Assembly (NCBI RefSeq): GCF_002803155.1
Contig: NZ_NNBP01000005.1
Span: 1-64,000, forward strand
Direction of reading: 5' to 3'
Length of the DNA: 64,000 nucleotides
Source of the DNA: Streptomyces sp. CB02959
Lineage (GTDB): Bacteria > Actinomycetota > Actinomycetes > Streptomycetales > Streptomycetaceae
Translations under genes and position numbers: made by a program
Part shown: piece by piece, positions 1-10,212 of the stretch
Position numbering within the stretch: position 1 is the stretch's first letter
Layout of the letters: each line of letters begins with the position of its first letter
The notes under the pieces: generated by a model
What the model saw: only the letters and a program-made list of their open reading frames with translations
Database searches by the model: none
What the model was told of the DNA's origin: nothing

Positions 1-1097
1 ACCACCCGGCGTCCGAAGCGCTGCACCAGCCGGGGCCCGGCCAGCGAGGCGAGGAAGAAGGCGACGCAGAGCGGGAGCAGGGAGAGGCCCGCGGCCAGCG
101 GTCCGTAGTGCAGTCCGCTCTGGAGGGCGACCGCCACCACGAACATGAAGCCGCCGAAGCCCAGCGAGAACGGCACCAGCATGGTCAGGCCGCTGCGGAC
201 GGAGGGGATGCGGAAGAGCGAGGGCGGCACCAGCGGGGTCCGGCCGGTGCGCTCGGCGCGGCGCTCCACGGCCACGAACGCCGCGGCGGCGAAAGGGAAG
301 ACGGCCAGCAGCAGCCAGGACCACAGGGGCCAGCCGGCGGCCCGGCCCTCGGTGAGCGGCAGCAGCAGGGTGATCAGTGCGGTGGCGAGCAGGGCGGTGC
401 CGGCGCCGTCCACGCGGCTCGGGTGCGGGGAGCGGCTCTCCGGCACCGTACGGGCCGCGAGCAGCCAGGCCGCGGCGGCGATCGGGACGTTCACCAGGAA
501 CACCGCGCGCCAGCCGCTGCCCGCCAGGTCCACCGAGACCAGCAGCCCGCCGAGCACCTGTCCGACGGCGCTGGAGACCCCGGCCGTGCCGCCGTAGAGG
601 CTGACGGCCCTGGCGCGCCGCTTGCCGGTGGTGGCGGCCTGGATGGTGGCCAGCACCTGGGGCAGCAGCAGTGCGGCCGCCGCACCCTGGGCGACCCGGG
701 CGGCCACCAGGGTCCAGGCGTCCGGGGCCAGTCCGCAGGCGAGCGAGGTCAGGCCGAAGGCGGCCAGTCCCCACAGGAACAGCCGGCGCCGGCCGGCCAT
801 GTCGCCGAGCCGGCCGCCGAGCACCAGCAGCGTGGCGTAGGCGACCCCGTAGCCGGCCACGACCATCTCCAGCATCGCGGGGCCGGCGTGCAGATCGTGG
901 TCGATGGTCGGCAGGGCGACGTTGACGATGAAGAAGTCGATCATCGGGAGGGCCGCGCCGAGCAGGACGGTCAGCAGGCCCAGCGGCGTCAGCAGCGGGG
1001 CGGTCGCCGGGCGGCTCGGGGCGGCGGCGGACGGTGTGGTGGACGGGGCGGCGGGGACGGCGGATGCTGTCGGGGTTTGGCTCACGGAGATGAGCAT
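1..1097 (-). CDS. MFS drug exporter, DHA2 type, 3' end cut by window edge
   Basis: This is an inner-membrane drug/proton antiporter of the 14-helix DHA2 (EmrB/QacA) group. Read leftwards from ATG at 1097, it starts MLISVSQ, has a Ser/Pro/Ala-rich cytoplasmic tail of about 38 residues, then a first membrane helix ending DFFIVNVALPTI. The loop 2-3 signature GGRLGDMAGRRRLF and the motif C-like stretch GGTAGVSSAVGQVLGG follow. About 365 residues are in the window with no stop, so the last four or so helices lie to the left. It is divergent from the MmyB-type regulator at 1187, with an operator-like palindrome between them, so that regulator probably controls it (inferred). Substrate unknown. Confidence 0.9.
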   Translation of the reverse strand, partial: MLISVSQTPTASAVPAAPSTTPSAAAPSRPATAPLLTPLGLLTVLLGAALPMIDFFIVNVALPTIDHDLHAGPAMLEMVVAGYGVAYATLLVLGGRLGDMAGRRRLFLWGLAAFGLTSLACGLAPDAWTLVAARVAQGAAAALLLPQVLATIQAATTGKRRARAVSLYGGTAGVSSAVGQVLGGLLVSVDLAGSGWRAVFLVNVPIAAAAWLLAARTVPESRSPHPSRVDGAGTALLATALITLLLPLTEGRAAGWPLWSWLLLAVFPFAAAAFVAVERRAERTGRTPLVPPSLFRIPSVRSGLTMLVPFSLGFGGFMFVVAVALQSGLHYGPLAAGLSLLPLCVAFFLASLAGPRLVQRFGRRV

Positions 1098-1114
1098 CCT
1101 GTCCGGCTCAGCCG

Positions 1115-1142
1115 GGTACCAGAGTGTCTTTATCCTGGTACC
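1115..1142. promoter_or_regulatory. Operator-like inverted repeat between exporter and regulator
   Basis: GGTACCAG (1115-1122) and CTGGTACC (1135-1142) form a perfect 8-bp inverted repeat around a 12-nt AT-richer spacer. It lies in the 89-bp divergent gap between the exporter start (1097) and the regulator start (1187). Position and symmetry fit the binding site of a dimeric helix-turn-helix regulator, presumably the one encoded next door. Confidence 0.55.
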
Positions 1143-1186
1143 GGCGCTACCTGGCAACTGGCTGTGCGCTGGGGCAGGCTGGGCCC

Positions 1187-2155
1187 ATGACGGTGGATGT
1201 GACCAAGGCCGCCAGGGCGGCCCAGCCGGGTGCCGGGGCGACGCGCACCAGGAGCACGACGGGGCCGGCGGGCGGCGCCGGGCACCGTGCCGACGACGCG
1301 GTCCGGCGGGCGGAGCTCGCCGCCTTCCTGCGCAGTCGGCGCGAGCGGATCACCCCCGAGCAGGTCGGGCTGCCGCGCGGCACCCGCCGCCGCACACCGG
1401 GGCTGCGCCGCGAGGAGGTCGCGCATCTCGGCGCCGTCGGCGTCACCTGGTACACCTGGCTCGAACAGGGCCGGGACATCCACGTCTCCCCGCAGGTGCT
1501 GGACGCCGTCGCCCGCGCCCTGCTGCTGGACCGCGCCGAGCGCAGCCACCTCTTCGCCCTGGCCGGGGCGGTCGATCCGCTGCCGGGCAAGGAGTGCACC
1601 GGTGTCCCCCGGGCGCTGCGGGAGATCGTCGACGGGCTCGCGCCGTATCCGGCCGTCGTCCAGAACAGCCGGTTCGACATCGTCGCCCACAACGCCGCCT
1701 ACGGGAAGTTGATGTGCGACCTGGACACCCTGCCCCTTGAGGACCGCAACTGCATGTGGCTGGTGTTCACCCACCCCGGGTGGCGGGAGCTCCTGGTCGA
1801 CTGGGAGGCCACGGCCCGCACGATGACCGCCAAGTTCCGCGCCTCGATGGCCGAGCACATCGCGGAGCCGGCGTGGAAGGCGCTGGTGGCCCGGCTGGCG
1901 GAGGCGTCACCGGAGTTCCGCGAGATATGGGCGCAGCACGAGGTCGAGCGGACGGCCGGCGCGGTCAAGGTCTTCCGCCACCCGGTCGTCGGCCTCCTCC
2001 AGCTGACCGGCACCAATCTGTGGCTGGGACCCAACACCGGTCCGAAGGTGCTCACGTACACGCCGGTGGACGAGGTGTCCCGGGAGCGCCTGGTGGAGCT
2101 GGCGGAGCTGGCGCGGACGGCGGTGCCCGCGGGGGCCGTGGCGGCGGCCGTGTAG
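1187..2155 (+). CDS. XRE-family regulator with MmyB-like ligand-binding domain
   Basis: This is a 322-residue cytoplasmic transcription factor. After a loose N-terminus of about 40 residues comes an XRE helix-turn-helix (LRSRRERITPEQVGLP through VGVTWYTWLEQGRDI). The larger C-terminal part matches the MmyB-like ligand-binding fold: VVQNSRFDIVAHNAAYGKL, then WLVFTHPGWRELLVDWE, then VFRHPVVGLLQLTGTNLW. ATG 1187 is preferred over an in-frame GTG at 1124 because 1124 would lie inside the operator palindrome. It is divergent from one DHA2 exporter and convergent with another, which suggests a local efflux regulator (inferred). The ligand is unknown. Confidence 0.88.
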   Translation: MTVDVTKAARAAQPGAGATRTRSTTGPAGGAGHRADDAVRRAELAAFLRSRRERITPEQVGLPRGTRRRTPGLRREEVAHLGAVGVTWYTWLEQGRDIHVSPQVLDAVARALLLDRAERSHLFALAGAVDPLPGKECTGVPRALREIVDGLAPYPAVVQNSRFDIVAHNAAYGKLMCDLDTLPLEDRNCMWLVFTHPGWRELLVDWEATARTMTAKFRASMAEHIAEPAWKALVARLAEASPEFREIWAQHEVERTAGAVKVFRHPVVGLLQLTGTNLWLGPNTGPKVLTYTPVDEVSRERLVELAELARTAVPAGAVAAAV

Positions 2156-2186
2156 GGCGTCCCGCGGGGCCCGGTCCGGGCCGTCG

Positions 2187-3644
2187 TCACGAGCCGGCGC
2201 TCGCCCTGCTGTGGCCGTGCGCCGTCTCGTCCTCGAAGAGGGCGGCGGTGCGCTGGGCGGTGGCCGCGGCCCAGCGGCCGGTGGTCAGGGCGCCTAGGAG
2301 GAGGATGGCGCCGCCGCAGCCGGTGATGATCCACCAGGCCGGGTGGGCGGCGGCCAGGAACTCGGGGCGGGTGGCGCCGACGTGCGCACCGCCCGCCAGT
2401 ACGGCGCCGATCACCGCGACGCCCAGCGACTGCCCGACCTGCCGGCTGGTGGAGGCCACGGCCGCCGCGACGCCCGCCTGGGTGCGCGGCATACCGGACA
2501 CCGCGGTATTGGTGATCGGCGCGTTGACCAGGCCGAATCCGATGCCGAAGAGGACGTATCCGGTGAAGAGCAGGGCGGGGGCCGACTCGGTGTTGAAGGC
2601 CGCGAAGAGGACGCCGCTGGCCGCCGTCGCGCAGCCGGCCAGCAGGAGCGGAAGCCGTGGCCCGCGGCTGCCGACCAGCCGGCCGGACAGCGGCGCGAAG
2701 ACCAGCGTCATCCCGGCCATCGGCAGCATGTACAGGCCGGCGTCCAGGGCGGACAGGCCGCGGATGTTCTGGAGGTAGAGGGTGTTGACGAACAGGAAGC
2801 CGCCGAGCGCGGCGAACGCGCAGACCGCTATCACCGTCGCGCCGGCGAACGGGGCGCTGTGGAAGAACCGCAGGTCGATCAGCGGTTCCCAGCGGCGCCG
2901 CTCGTAGCCGATCAGGGTGAGCAGGGAGATCAGCGCCACCATCACGAACGCCAGGATCTCCACCGAGGTCCAGCCGGCGTCCGGGGCCTCGATGATCGCG
3001 TACGTCAGTGAGCCGAGCAGCGTGACCACCAGCAGCTGGCCGACCGGATCGACCCGGCGCGGCCGGGGGGCGCGGGACTCGGGCACGTAGCGGGAGGTGA
3101 GGAAGAGCGCCAGGGCGCCGATCGGCACGTTGATCCAGAAGATCGAGCGCCAGCCGACGCTCTGCACCAGCAGCCCGCCGACCACCGGCCCGGCGGCCAT
3201 GCTGATGCCGACCACCCCGCCCCACACCCCGATGGCGCGGGCCCGCTCCCGGGGGTCGGTGAAGGTGTTGGTGATGATCGACATGGCGACCGGGTTGAGC
3301 ATCGAGCCGCCGATTGCCTGCACCATCCGGAACACCACCAGCCACCCCAGGCCGGGCGCCAGGCTGCACAGCAGGGAGCCGAGCGAGAAGACCACCAGGC
3401 CGGCCATGAAGACCCGGCGGCGGCCCAGGCGGTCCGCGGTCGAGCCGGCGAGCATCAGGAGCGAGGCCAGCACCAGCGTGTAGGCGTCGATCGTCCACTG
3501 CATCCCGGAGATCGAGGCACCCAGTTCGTGCTGCATCGACGGCAGGGCGACGTTGAGGACGGTGTTGTCGAGACTGACGATCAGCAGGCTCATGCAGCAG
3601 ATCGCCAGGACGAGCAGACGCCGCCGACGGCTGAGGTCAGGCAT
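2187..3644 (-). CDS. MFS drug exporter, DHA2 type
   Basis: This complete 485-residue DHA2-type multidrug exporter has about 14 membrane helices. Visible family motifs are SLDNTVLNVALPSMQ in helix 1 (motif D1), AGSTADRLGRRRVF in loop 2-3 (motif A) and GGVVGISMAAGPVVGGLL in helix 5 (motif C). It starts at ATG 3644 and ends 31 bp from the convergent stop of the MmyB-type regulator. The C-terminal 20 or so residues are hydrophilic. It is not obviously co-transcribed with any neighbour and is divergent from dusB. The substrate cannot be told from sequence. Confidence 0.92.
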   Translation of the reverse strand: MPDLSRRRRLLVLAICCMSLLIVSLDNTVLNVALPSMQHELGASISGMQWTIDAYTLVLASLLMLAGSTADRLGRRRVFMAGLVVFSLGSLLCSLAPGLGWLVVFRMVQAIGGSMLNPVAMSIITNTFTDPRERARAIGVWGGVVGISMAAGPVVGGLLVQSVGWRSIFWINVPIGALALFLTSRYVPESRAPRPRRVDPVGQLLVVTLLGSLTYAIIEAPDAGWTSVEILAFVMVALISLLTLIGYERRRWEPLIDLRFFHSAPFAGATVIAVCAFAALGGFLFVNTLYLQNIRGLSALDAGLYMLPMAGMTLVFAPLSGRLVGSRGPRLPLLLAGCATAASGVLFAAFNTESAPALLFTGYVLFGIGFGLVNAPITNTAVSGMPRTQAGVAAAVASTSRQVGQSLGVAVIGAVLAGGAHVGATRPEFLAAAHPAWWIITGCGGAILLLGALTTGRWAAATAQRTAALFEDETAHGHSRASAGS

Positions 3645-3718
3645 GGTTGAACGCTACAACGATCCGGTCCGGACGGCCCGCGGCGGGGCTCCGGGCCGAG
3701 TGCGGGACAATGGGGTCC

Positions 3719-4846
3719 ATGAGTTCGCTGCAGATCGGTCCGCACACGGTGCAGCCCCCCGTGGTCCTGGCCCCCATGGCCGGCATCACCAACGCCCCGT
3801 TCCGGACGCTGTGCCGGGAGTTCAGCGGCGGCAAGGGCCTCTTCGTCAGCGAGATGATCACCACTCGGGCGCTGGTCGAGCGCAACGAGAAGACCATGCA
3901 GCTGATCCACTTCGACGCCAGCGAGCGTCCGCGGTCGATCCAGCTGTACGGCGTCGACCCGGTCACGGTCGGCAAGGCCGTCCGCATGATCGTCGAAGAG
4001 GACCTGGCCGATCACATCGACCTCAACTTCGGCTGCCCGGTCCCCAAGGTCACCCGCAAGGGCGGCGGCTCCGCCCTTCCGTACAAGCGGCACCTGCTGC
4101 GCGCCATCCTCCGCGAGGCGGTCACCGGCGCCGGTGAGCTGCCGGTGACGATGAAGATGCGCAAGGGCATCGACGACGACCACCTCACCTACCTCGACGC
4201 CGGCCGGATCGCCGTCGAGGAGGGCGTCACCGCCATCGCCCTGCACGGCCGCACCACCGCCCAGCACTACGGCGGCACCGCCGACTGGGACGCCATCGCC
4301 CGCCTGAAGGAGCACGTCCCGGAGATCCCGGTGCTCGGCAACGGCGACATCTGGTCGGCGGACGACGCGCTGCGGATGATGCGGGAGACCGGCTGCGACG
4401 GCGTCGTGGTCGGCCGCGGCTGCCTCGGCCGCCCCTGGCTCTTCGGCGACCTGGTCGCCGCCTTCGAGGGCACCGGCGCCCCCAAGGCACCCGGCCTGCG
4501 CGAGGTCGCGGCCGTCATGGTGCGGCACGCCACCCTGCTCGGGGAGTGGCTGGGCGACGAGGCCCGCGGCGTGATCGACTTCCGCAAGCACGTCGCCTGG
4601 TACCTCAAGGGCTTCGCGGTCGGCTCCGAGATGCGCAAGCGGCTGGCGATCAGCTCGTCGCTGGCCGAGCTGGCAGCGGGGCTGGACGAGCTCGACCTGG
4701 ACCAGCCCTGGCCGGTCGGCGCCGACGGCCCGCGCGGCCGGACCTCCGGCAACAACCGCGTGGTGCTCCCGGACGGCTGGCTGCGCGACCCGTACGACTG
4801 CGCCGGCGTCGGCGAGGACGCCGAGCTGGACACCTCCGGCGGCTGA
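3719..4846 (+). CDS. dusB: tRNA-dihydrouridine synthase
   Basis: This flavoenzyme reduces specific uridines in the tRNA D-loop to dihydrouridine using FMN and NADPH. The 375-residue product opens with VVLAPMAGITNAPFR, the FMN-binding first strand of the Dus TIM barrel. It carries the catalytic cysteine in LNFGCPVPKVTRKGGG (Cys106), the TMKMRKG strand, and the phosphate-binding stretch LGNGDI followed by VVGRGCLGRPW. The start is set at ATG 3719; in-frame codons at 3647 and 3710 would add an unconserved tail. It probably stands alone: the exporter upstream is divergent and a gene-fragment scar follows. Confidence 0.93.
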   Translation: MSSLQIGPHTVQPPVVLAPMAGITNAPFRTLCREFSGGKGLFVSEMITTRALVERNEKTMQLIHFDASERPRSIQLYGVDPVTVGKAVRMIVEEDLADHIDLNFGCPVPKVTRKGGGSALPYKRHLLRAILREAVTGAGELPVTMKMRKGIDDDHLTYLDAGRIAVEEGVTAIALHGRTTAQHYGGTADWDAIARLKEHVPEIPVLGNGDIWSADDALRMMRETGCDGVVVGRGCLGRPWLFGDLVAAFEGTGAPKAPGLREVAAVMVRHATLLGEWLGDEARGVIDFRKHVAWYLKGFAVGSEMRKRLAISSSLAELAAGLDELDLDQPWPVGADGPRGRTSGNNRVVLPDGWLRDPYDCAGVGEDAELDTSGG

Positions 4847-4932
4847 CGGCCGGATCTTGGCGAGCGGGCCGGGCCGGTGCGCGGCGGTCGAACTCCCGGA
4901 GATCGGCCCCGTGCCGGTCAGGCTCCCGGAGG

Positions 4933-5085
4933 TCAGGCCCCCGGCCGCGGCGGGTGCGCCGCGTCCGCCAGCAGCCCGGCCGCCCCGACCTCCCGGTAGC
5001 GCGCCAGCAGTTCACCGATCACCCGCGCCCCGTCCGGGTCCGCCGGGGTGTAGATCCACATCTTGGTGTCGGGCGCCGTCCCGCA
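4933..5085 (-). pseudogene. 5'-truncated gene stub (left half of recombination scar)
   Basis: A leftward frame with strongly coding-like codons (high G/C at third positions) reads KMWIYTPADPDGARVIGELL and runs to a TGA at 4933-4935. Its N-terminal part is missing: open coding character ends near 5060-5095, exactly where a rightward MFS stub begins. No convincing start codon or ribosome site was found. The family was not recognised; only the last 45-50 residues survive. Confidence 0.5.
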
Positions 5086-5260
5086 GCTCGCCCAGGTGAT
5101 CGGCGTGGCCGGCTACGGCAGCGTCTTCCTGGCCCGGACCGCGGAGCCCGGCGGGCGGGCGGCGGCCTCGGCGCACGCCCTGTACGCGACCGCGCTCCCG
5201 GTGGCGGTCGGCAGCCTGCTCGCCGCGCTGGCGGTGCTGCCGCTGCTGCGGCGCCGGTGA
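5063..5260 (+). pseudogene. C-terminal stub of an MFS transporter (right half of scar)
   Basis: The frame ending at TGA 5258-5260 reads QLAQVIGVAGYGSVFLAR, then a hydrophobic last helix and a basic tail LLRRR. This is how DHA2-type MFS exporters end: penultimate loop plus helix 14. About 400 upstream residues are absent. The stub meets the leftward stub at roughly 5060-5095, so both lost their 5' ends at one junction. Probably not expressed; the only start codon is a TTG without a ribosome site. Confidence 0.6.
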
Positions 5261-5671
5261 CGGCGATGGGCACCCGCTCCCCGCGCCCGCCCGTATCCCT
5301 GCCGAAGTGACCGGCCCGATGCACCACCGGTCGCCGGGTCGCTCGGTATACGACTCCGGACACCGGGGCGGTGTTCCCGCGGTCGGCGAACTATGGCCTG
5401 ATACGGGCGCCCGGTGCGCCGCGGCCGGTGTGCCTGCCGGCCGACGCCCGGCAGGCACCTCCCGCCGCCCTGCGCGACGCTCCCGGAACGCCGCCCGGAG
5501 CCGAATGCCGCAGGTCCTGCGGGCCCCGTTCACCGGGGGCGATCCGGAACTCCCGGTGCGGGCCGGTGCCGACCAGGAAGGGCGGGTGGCCGGATTGCGC
5601 GCCGAGCTGCCCGCTGTACGGGAACGGGCCCGCGTTCCGGTCGGCGCGTTCCTTGATCACATCGCGGTAGG

Positions 5672-5690
5672 GGGTCCAAATGATGGACCC
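5672..5690. promoter_or_regulatory. Inverted repeat in ppdK leader
   Basis: GGGTCCA-aatga-TGGACCC is a perfect 7-bp inverted repeat with a 5-nt centre, about 350 bp upstream of ppdK. It could be an operator or a weak hairpin; function unknown. Confidence 0.35.
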
Positions 5691-5779
5691 GCGTCACACA
5701 TGAGCGCGTGATTCTCGCCACCCCTGATAGGGGTTGCGCTCAGATGAGCACTTGGGGGTGGACTCCACCTCTCGCAAAG

Positions 5780-5796
5780 GTGGCACCCGGTGCCAC
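5780..5796. promoter_or_regulatory. GTGGCACC palindrome upstream of ppdK
   Basis: GTGGCACC-C-GGTGCCAC is a perfect 8-bp palindrome around a single base. It lies 40 bp upstream of a possible -10 (TAGTAT, 5838-5843) and about 240 bp upstream of ppdK. Compact symmetry and position fit an operator; the factor is unknown. Confidence 0.45.
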
Positions 5797-6036
5797 TCGC
5801 CATCCGTTCAACCCATCAAGTGAAACATTGCGATGTGTAGTATCCGGCGCCCAAGTGACTGCGGAGCGCGATGATGCATTCAGGTAGTAAACGATGGTCG
5901 AAATGCATGATCACATTCGATCTGCTGGCGGACGTCGGGTTACGCACGTATGTCGACCAAGTGGACGTACCCATACGCCTTCGATCTGGGTATGTTCCTC
6001 GCCGTCAGGGCAGCCCGTCGGCGAGGAGTCAGACCC

Positions 6037-8772
<2,736 letters not shown>

Positions 8773-8853
8773 CCCCCGGGGGCACATGCCCCCACACCTC
8801 CGGAACCGGCGGCGGGCACACCCTCAACGCCCGCCGCCCACTCCGGCACCCCT

Positions 8854-8889
8854 ACGAGGGCGGCACCTGTGCGGAGGTGCCGCCCTCGT
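8854..8889. terminator. Strong hairpin terminator after ppdK
   Basis: A perfect 15-bp stem (arms 8854-8868 and 8875-8889, core GAGGGCGGCACC) with a 6-nt loop lies 81 bp past the ppdK stop and 45 bp past the convergent GNAT gene's stop. It can serve both strands. The stem core resembles that of the hairpin at 9893-9930. Confidence 0.85.
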
Positions 8890-8934
8890 TCTCGTCCGGG
8901 GGCGGCGGGGGCTCCCGAACGGAACCGCGCCGCC

Positions 8935-9501
8935 CTACCCGTCCGTGCGTCCGAGGCCGAGGACCAGCACGTCGTGGAGATCGGCGCCGCCCCACGGGCG
9001 GGCCTCGCCGACCTTGCGGTAGCCCCATGAGCGGTAGGCGGCCTGTGCCGCCTCGCTCGCCGGATGGACGTCGAGCAGGACGCGTTCGGCGTCGATGCCG
9101 TCGAGGAGTGCTTCGTGCAGGCGGCGTGCGATGCCGTGTCCGCGCCACGGCAGCCGTACGGCCAGCTCCATCAGCCCGAAGGTGCGGTGGCCGTCCTCGC
9201 GGCGCATGGCGTCGGACACGGGCCGGGTGAGCGTGTCCCACCAGCCGGTCTGCGGTGCCAGGGGGCAGCCGTACGCCATGCCGACCGGGGTGCCGTCCGC
9301 GGTGCGGGCCAGGGCGGCCCGGAAGGCGGGTCTCCGGGTCCGGGAGCGGAAGCGCCGGAAGGCGGCGGCGACGTCGTCGGCGGTCTCGCGGTAGGGCGGC
9401 TCGGCGAACGCGTCGGCGTGCACGAGGGTGAAGTCGGCTTCGGCCTGCTCGGCGGCCGGGCCGTCCAGGCGGGCGACGGTGAGGGCTACGGGTCGGGTCA
9501 T
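8935..9501 (-). CDS. GNAT-family N-acetyltransferase
   Basis: This 188-residue cytosolic protein belongs to the acetyl-CoA-dependent GNAT superfamily. The acetyl-CoA pyrophosphate-binding motif A is plain in LPWRGHGIARRLHEALL (the RGHGIA pocket), preceded by the strand FGLMELAV and followed by motif B-like RVLLDVHPASEAAQAAYRSW. The N-terminal half has the usual acidic FTLVHADAFAEPPYRET segment. ATG 9501 is the only reasonable start. It is read alone, convergent with ppdK, with strong hairpins on both sides. The acceptor substrate cannot be predicted. Confidence 0.88.
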   Translation of the reverse strand: MTRPVALTVARLDGPAAEQAEADFTLVHADAFAEPPYRETADDVAAAFRRFRSRTRRPAFRAALARTADGTPVGMAYGCPLAPQTGWWDTLTRPVSDAMRREDGHRTFGLMELAVRLPWRGHGIARRLHEALLDGIDAERVLLDVHPASEAAQAAYRSWGYRKVGEARPWGGADLHDVLVLGLGRTDG

Positions 9502-9672
9502 GTGGTGCCCCTCGGTGGTCTCGCGGAGGCGGTCGCCGCGCTCGCGGGCGGCCGCCGGGTGGATTCCGGCGACGGTGCACCGGAACGTCCGGATTGTGCC
9601 CGGGAACCGGGGTGCGGAGATCCCCTGCGCGGCCGTTGCCGCGGGATCCGTCGGTGATGGAGGTGGCCGCGC

Positions 9673-9792
9673 CGGAATCGTCCGCGGCGGAATTGCCGGT
9701 ACCGGAATCGTCCATTGCCGAATCTTTTACCGTCGAATCGTCCGCCATTGAATCGTCCGAACGGAAACCGTCCGTGGCGGAACTGTTCAACC
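9673..9792. repeat. 15-bp tandem repeat, eight units
   Basis: Eight consecutive 15-bp units share the core CGGAATCGTCC with variable flanks; units start every 15 bp from 9673. The rightward frame gives degenerate pentapeptides (ESSAA, ELPVP, ESSIA, ESFTV, ESSAI, ESSER); the leftward frame gives GRF-xx units like a degenerate pentapeptide-repeat protein. Neither frame has Streptomyces-like third-position G/C or a ribosome site, and both run into the palindrome at 9893. It is therefore recorded as a repeat, not a gene. Confidence 0.7.
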
Positions 9793-9892
9793 GGATGGGC
9801 GACAGTCGGTTGTCGGCCGATCTCGGGGGTGCCACGGAGGGCGACCGGGCGGCGGTGCGCCGTGCGGGACACCTCGTGTCCGCCCCGGCACG

Positions 9893-9934
9893 GCAAGGGC
9901 GGCACCCGTGCGCACGGGTGCCGCCCTTGCTTTT
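9893..9934. terminator. 38-nt perfect palindrome with T run
   Basis: Arms GCAAGGGCGGCACCCGTGC (9893-9911) and their exact complement (9912-9930) abut with no spacer, followed by TTTT on the + strand. This is a very strong bidirectional terminator candidate. No convincing gene ends just upstream on the + strand, and the regulator at 10213 starts downstream, so it may insulate that gene. Confidence 0.75.
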
Positions 9935-10212
9935 CTCCGGACTCCCCCCTCGGGAGCTGCCGCCCTCCCAGTCGGCGTGGGAGGCGGCCTTCAACGGGGC
10001 TGTGCTCGGCCGGTTGTTTGCCCATCACCCCCCACGGGATCGAGCAATCCGGGCCGTGCGCACCGACGTTGAATTGCCTCCAGCATTCCGTCCGGGCGGG
10101 CCCGGCGCGACCCTTTTCAACTCTGGCCAAAAGGGCATGGTGACCGCGTGTGGTTGCGTGCATACTCAGGCGTGCCGGGGGCCGACGGAGATAACCAAAG
10201 AGTGGGGGTTCG

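Larger units (their letters stand above)
5261..6036 (+). other. Gene-poor leader upstream of ppdK
   Basis: These 776 bp hold no confident gene. A leftward frame (about 5400-5660, reading NAGPFPYSGQLG near its start) has fairly coding-like third positions but no ribosome site, and may be a gene remnant. Base composition drops from about 5690 on, as expected of a promoter. Short palindromes cluster here: 5672-5690, CCCCT-GAT-AGGGG near 5720, GCTCA-GA-TGAGC near 5740 and 5780-5796. A TAGTAT hexamer at 5838-5843 could be a -10 element, but no good -35 is seen. Confidence 0.5.
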
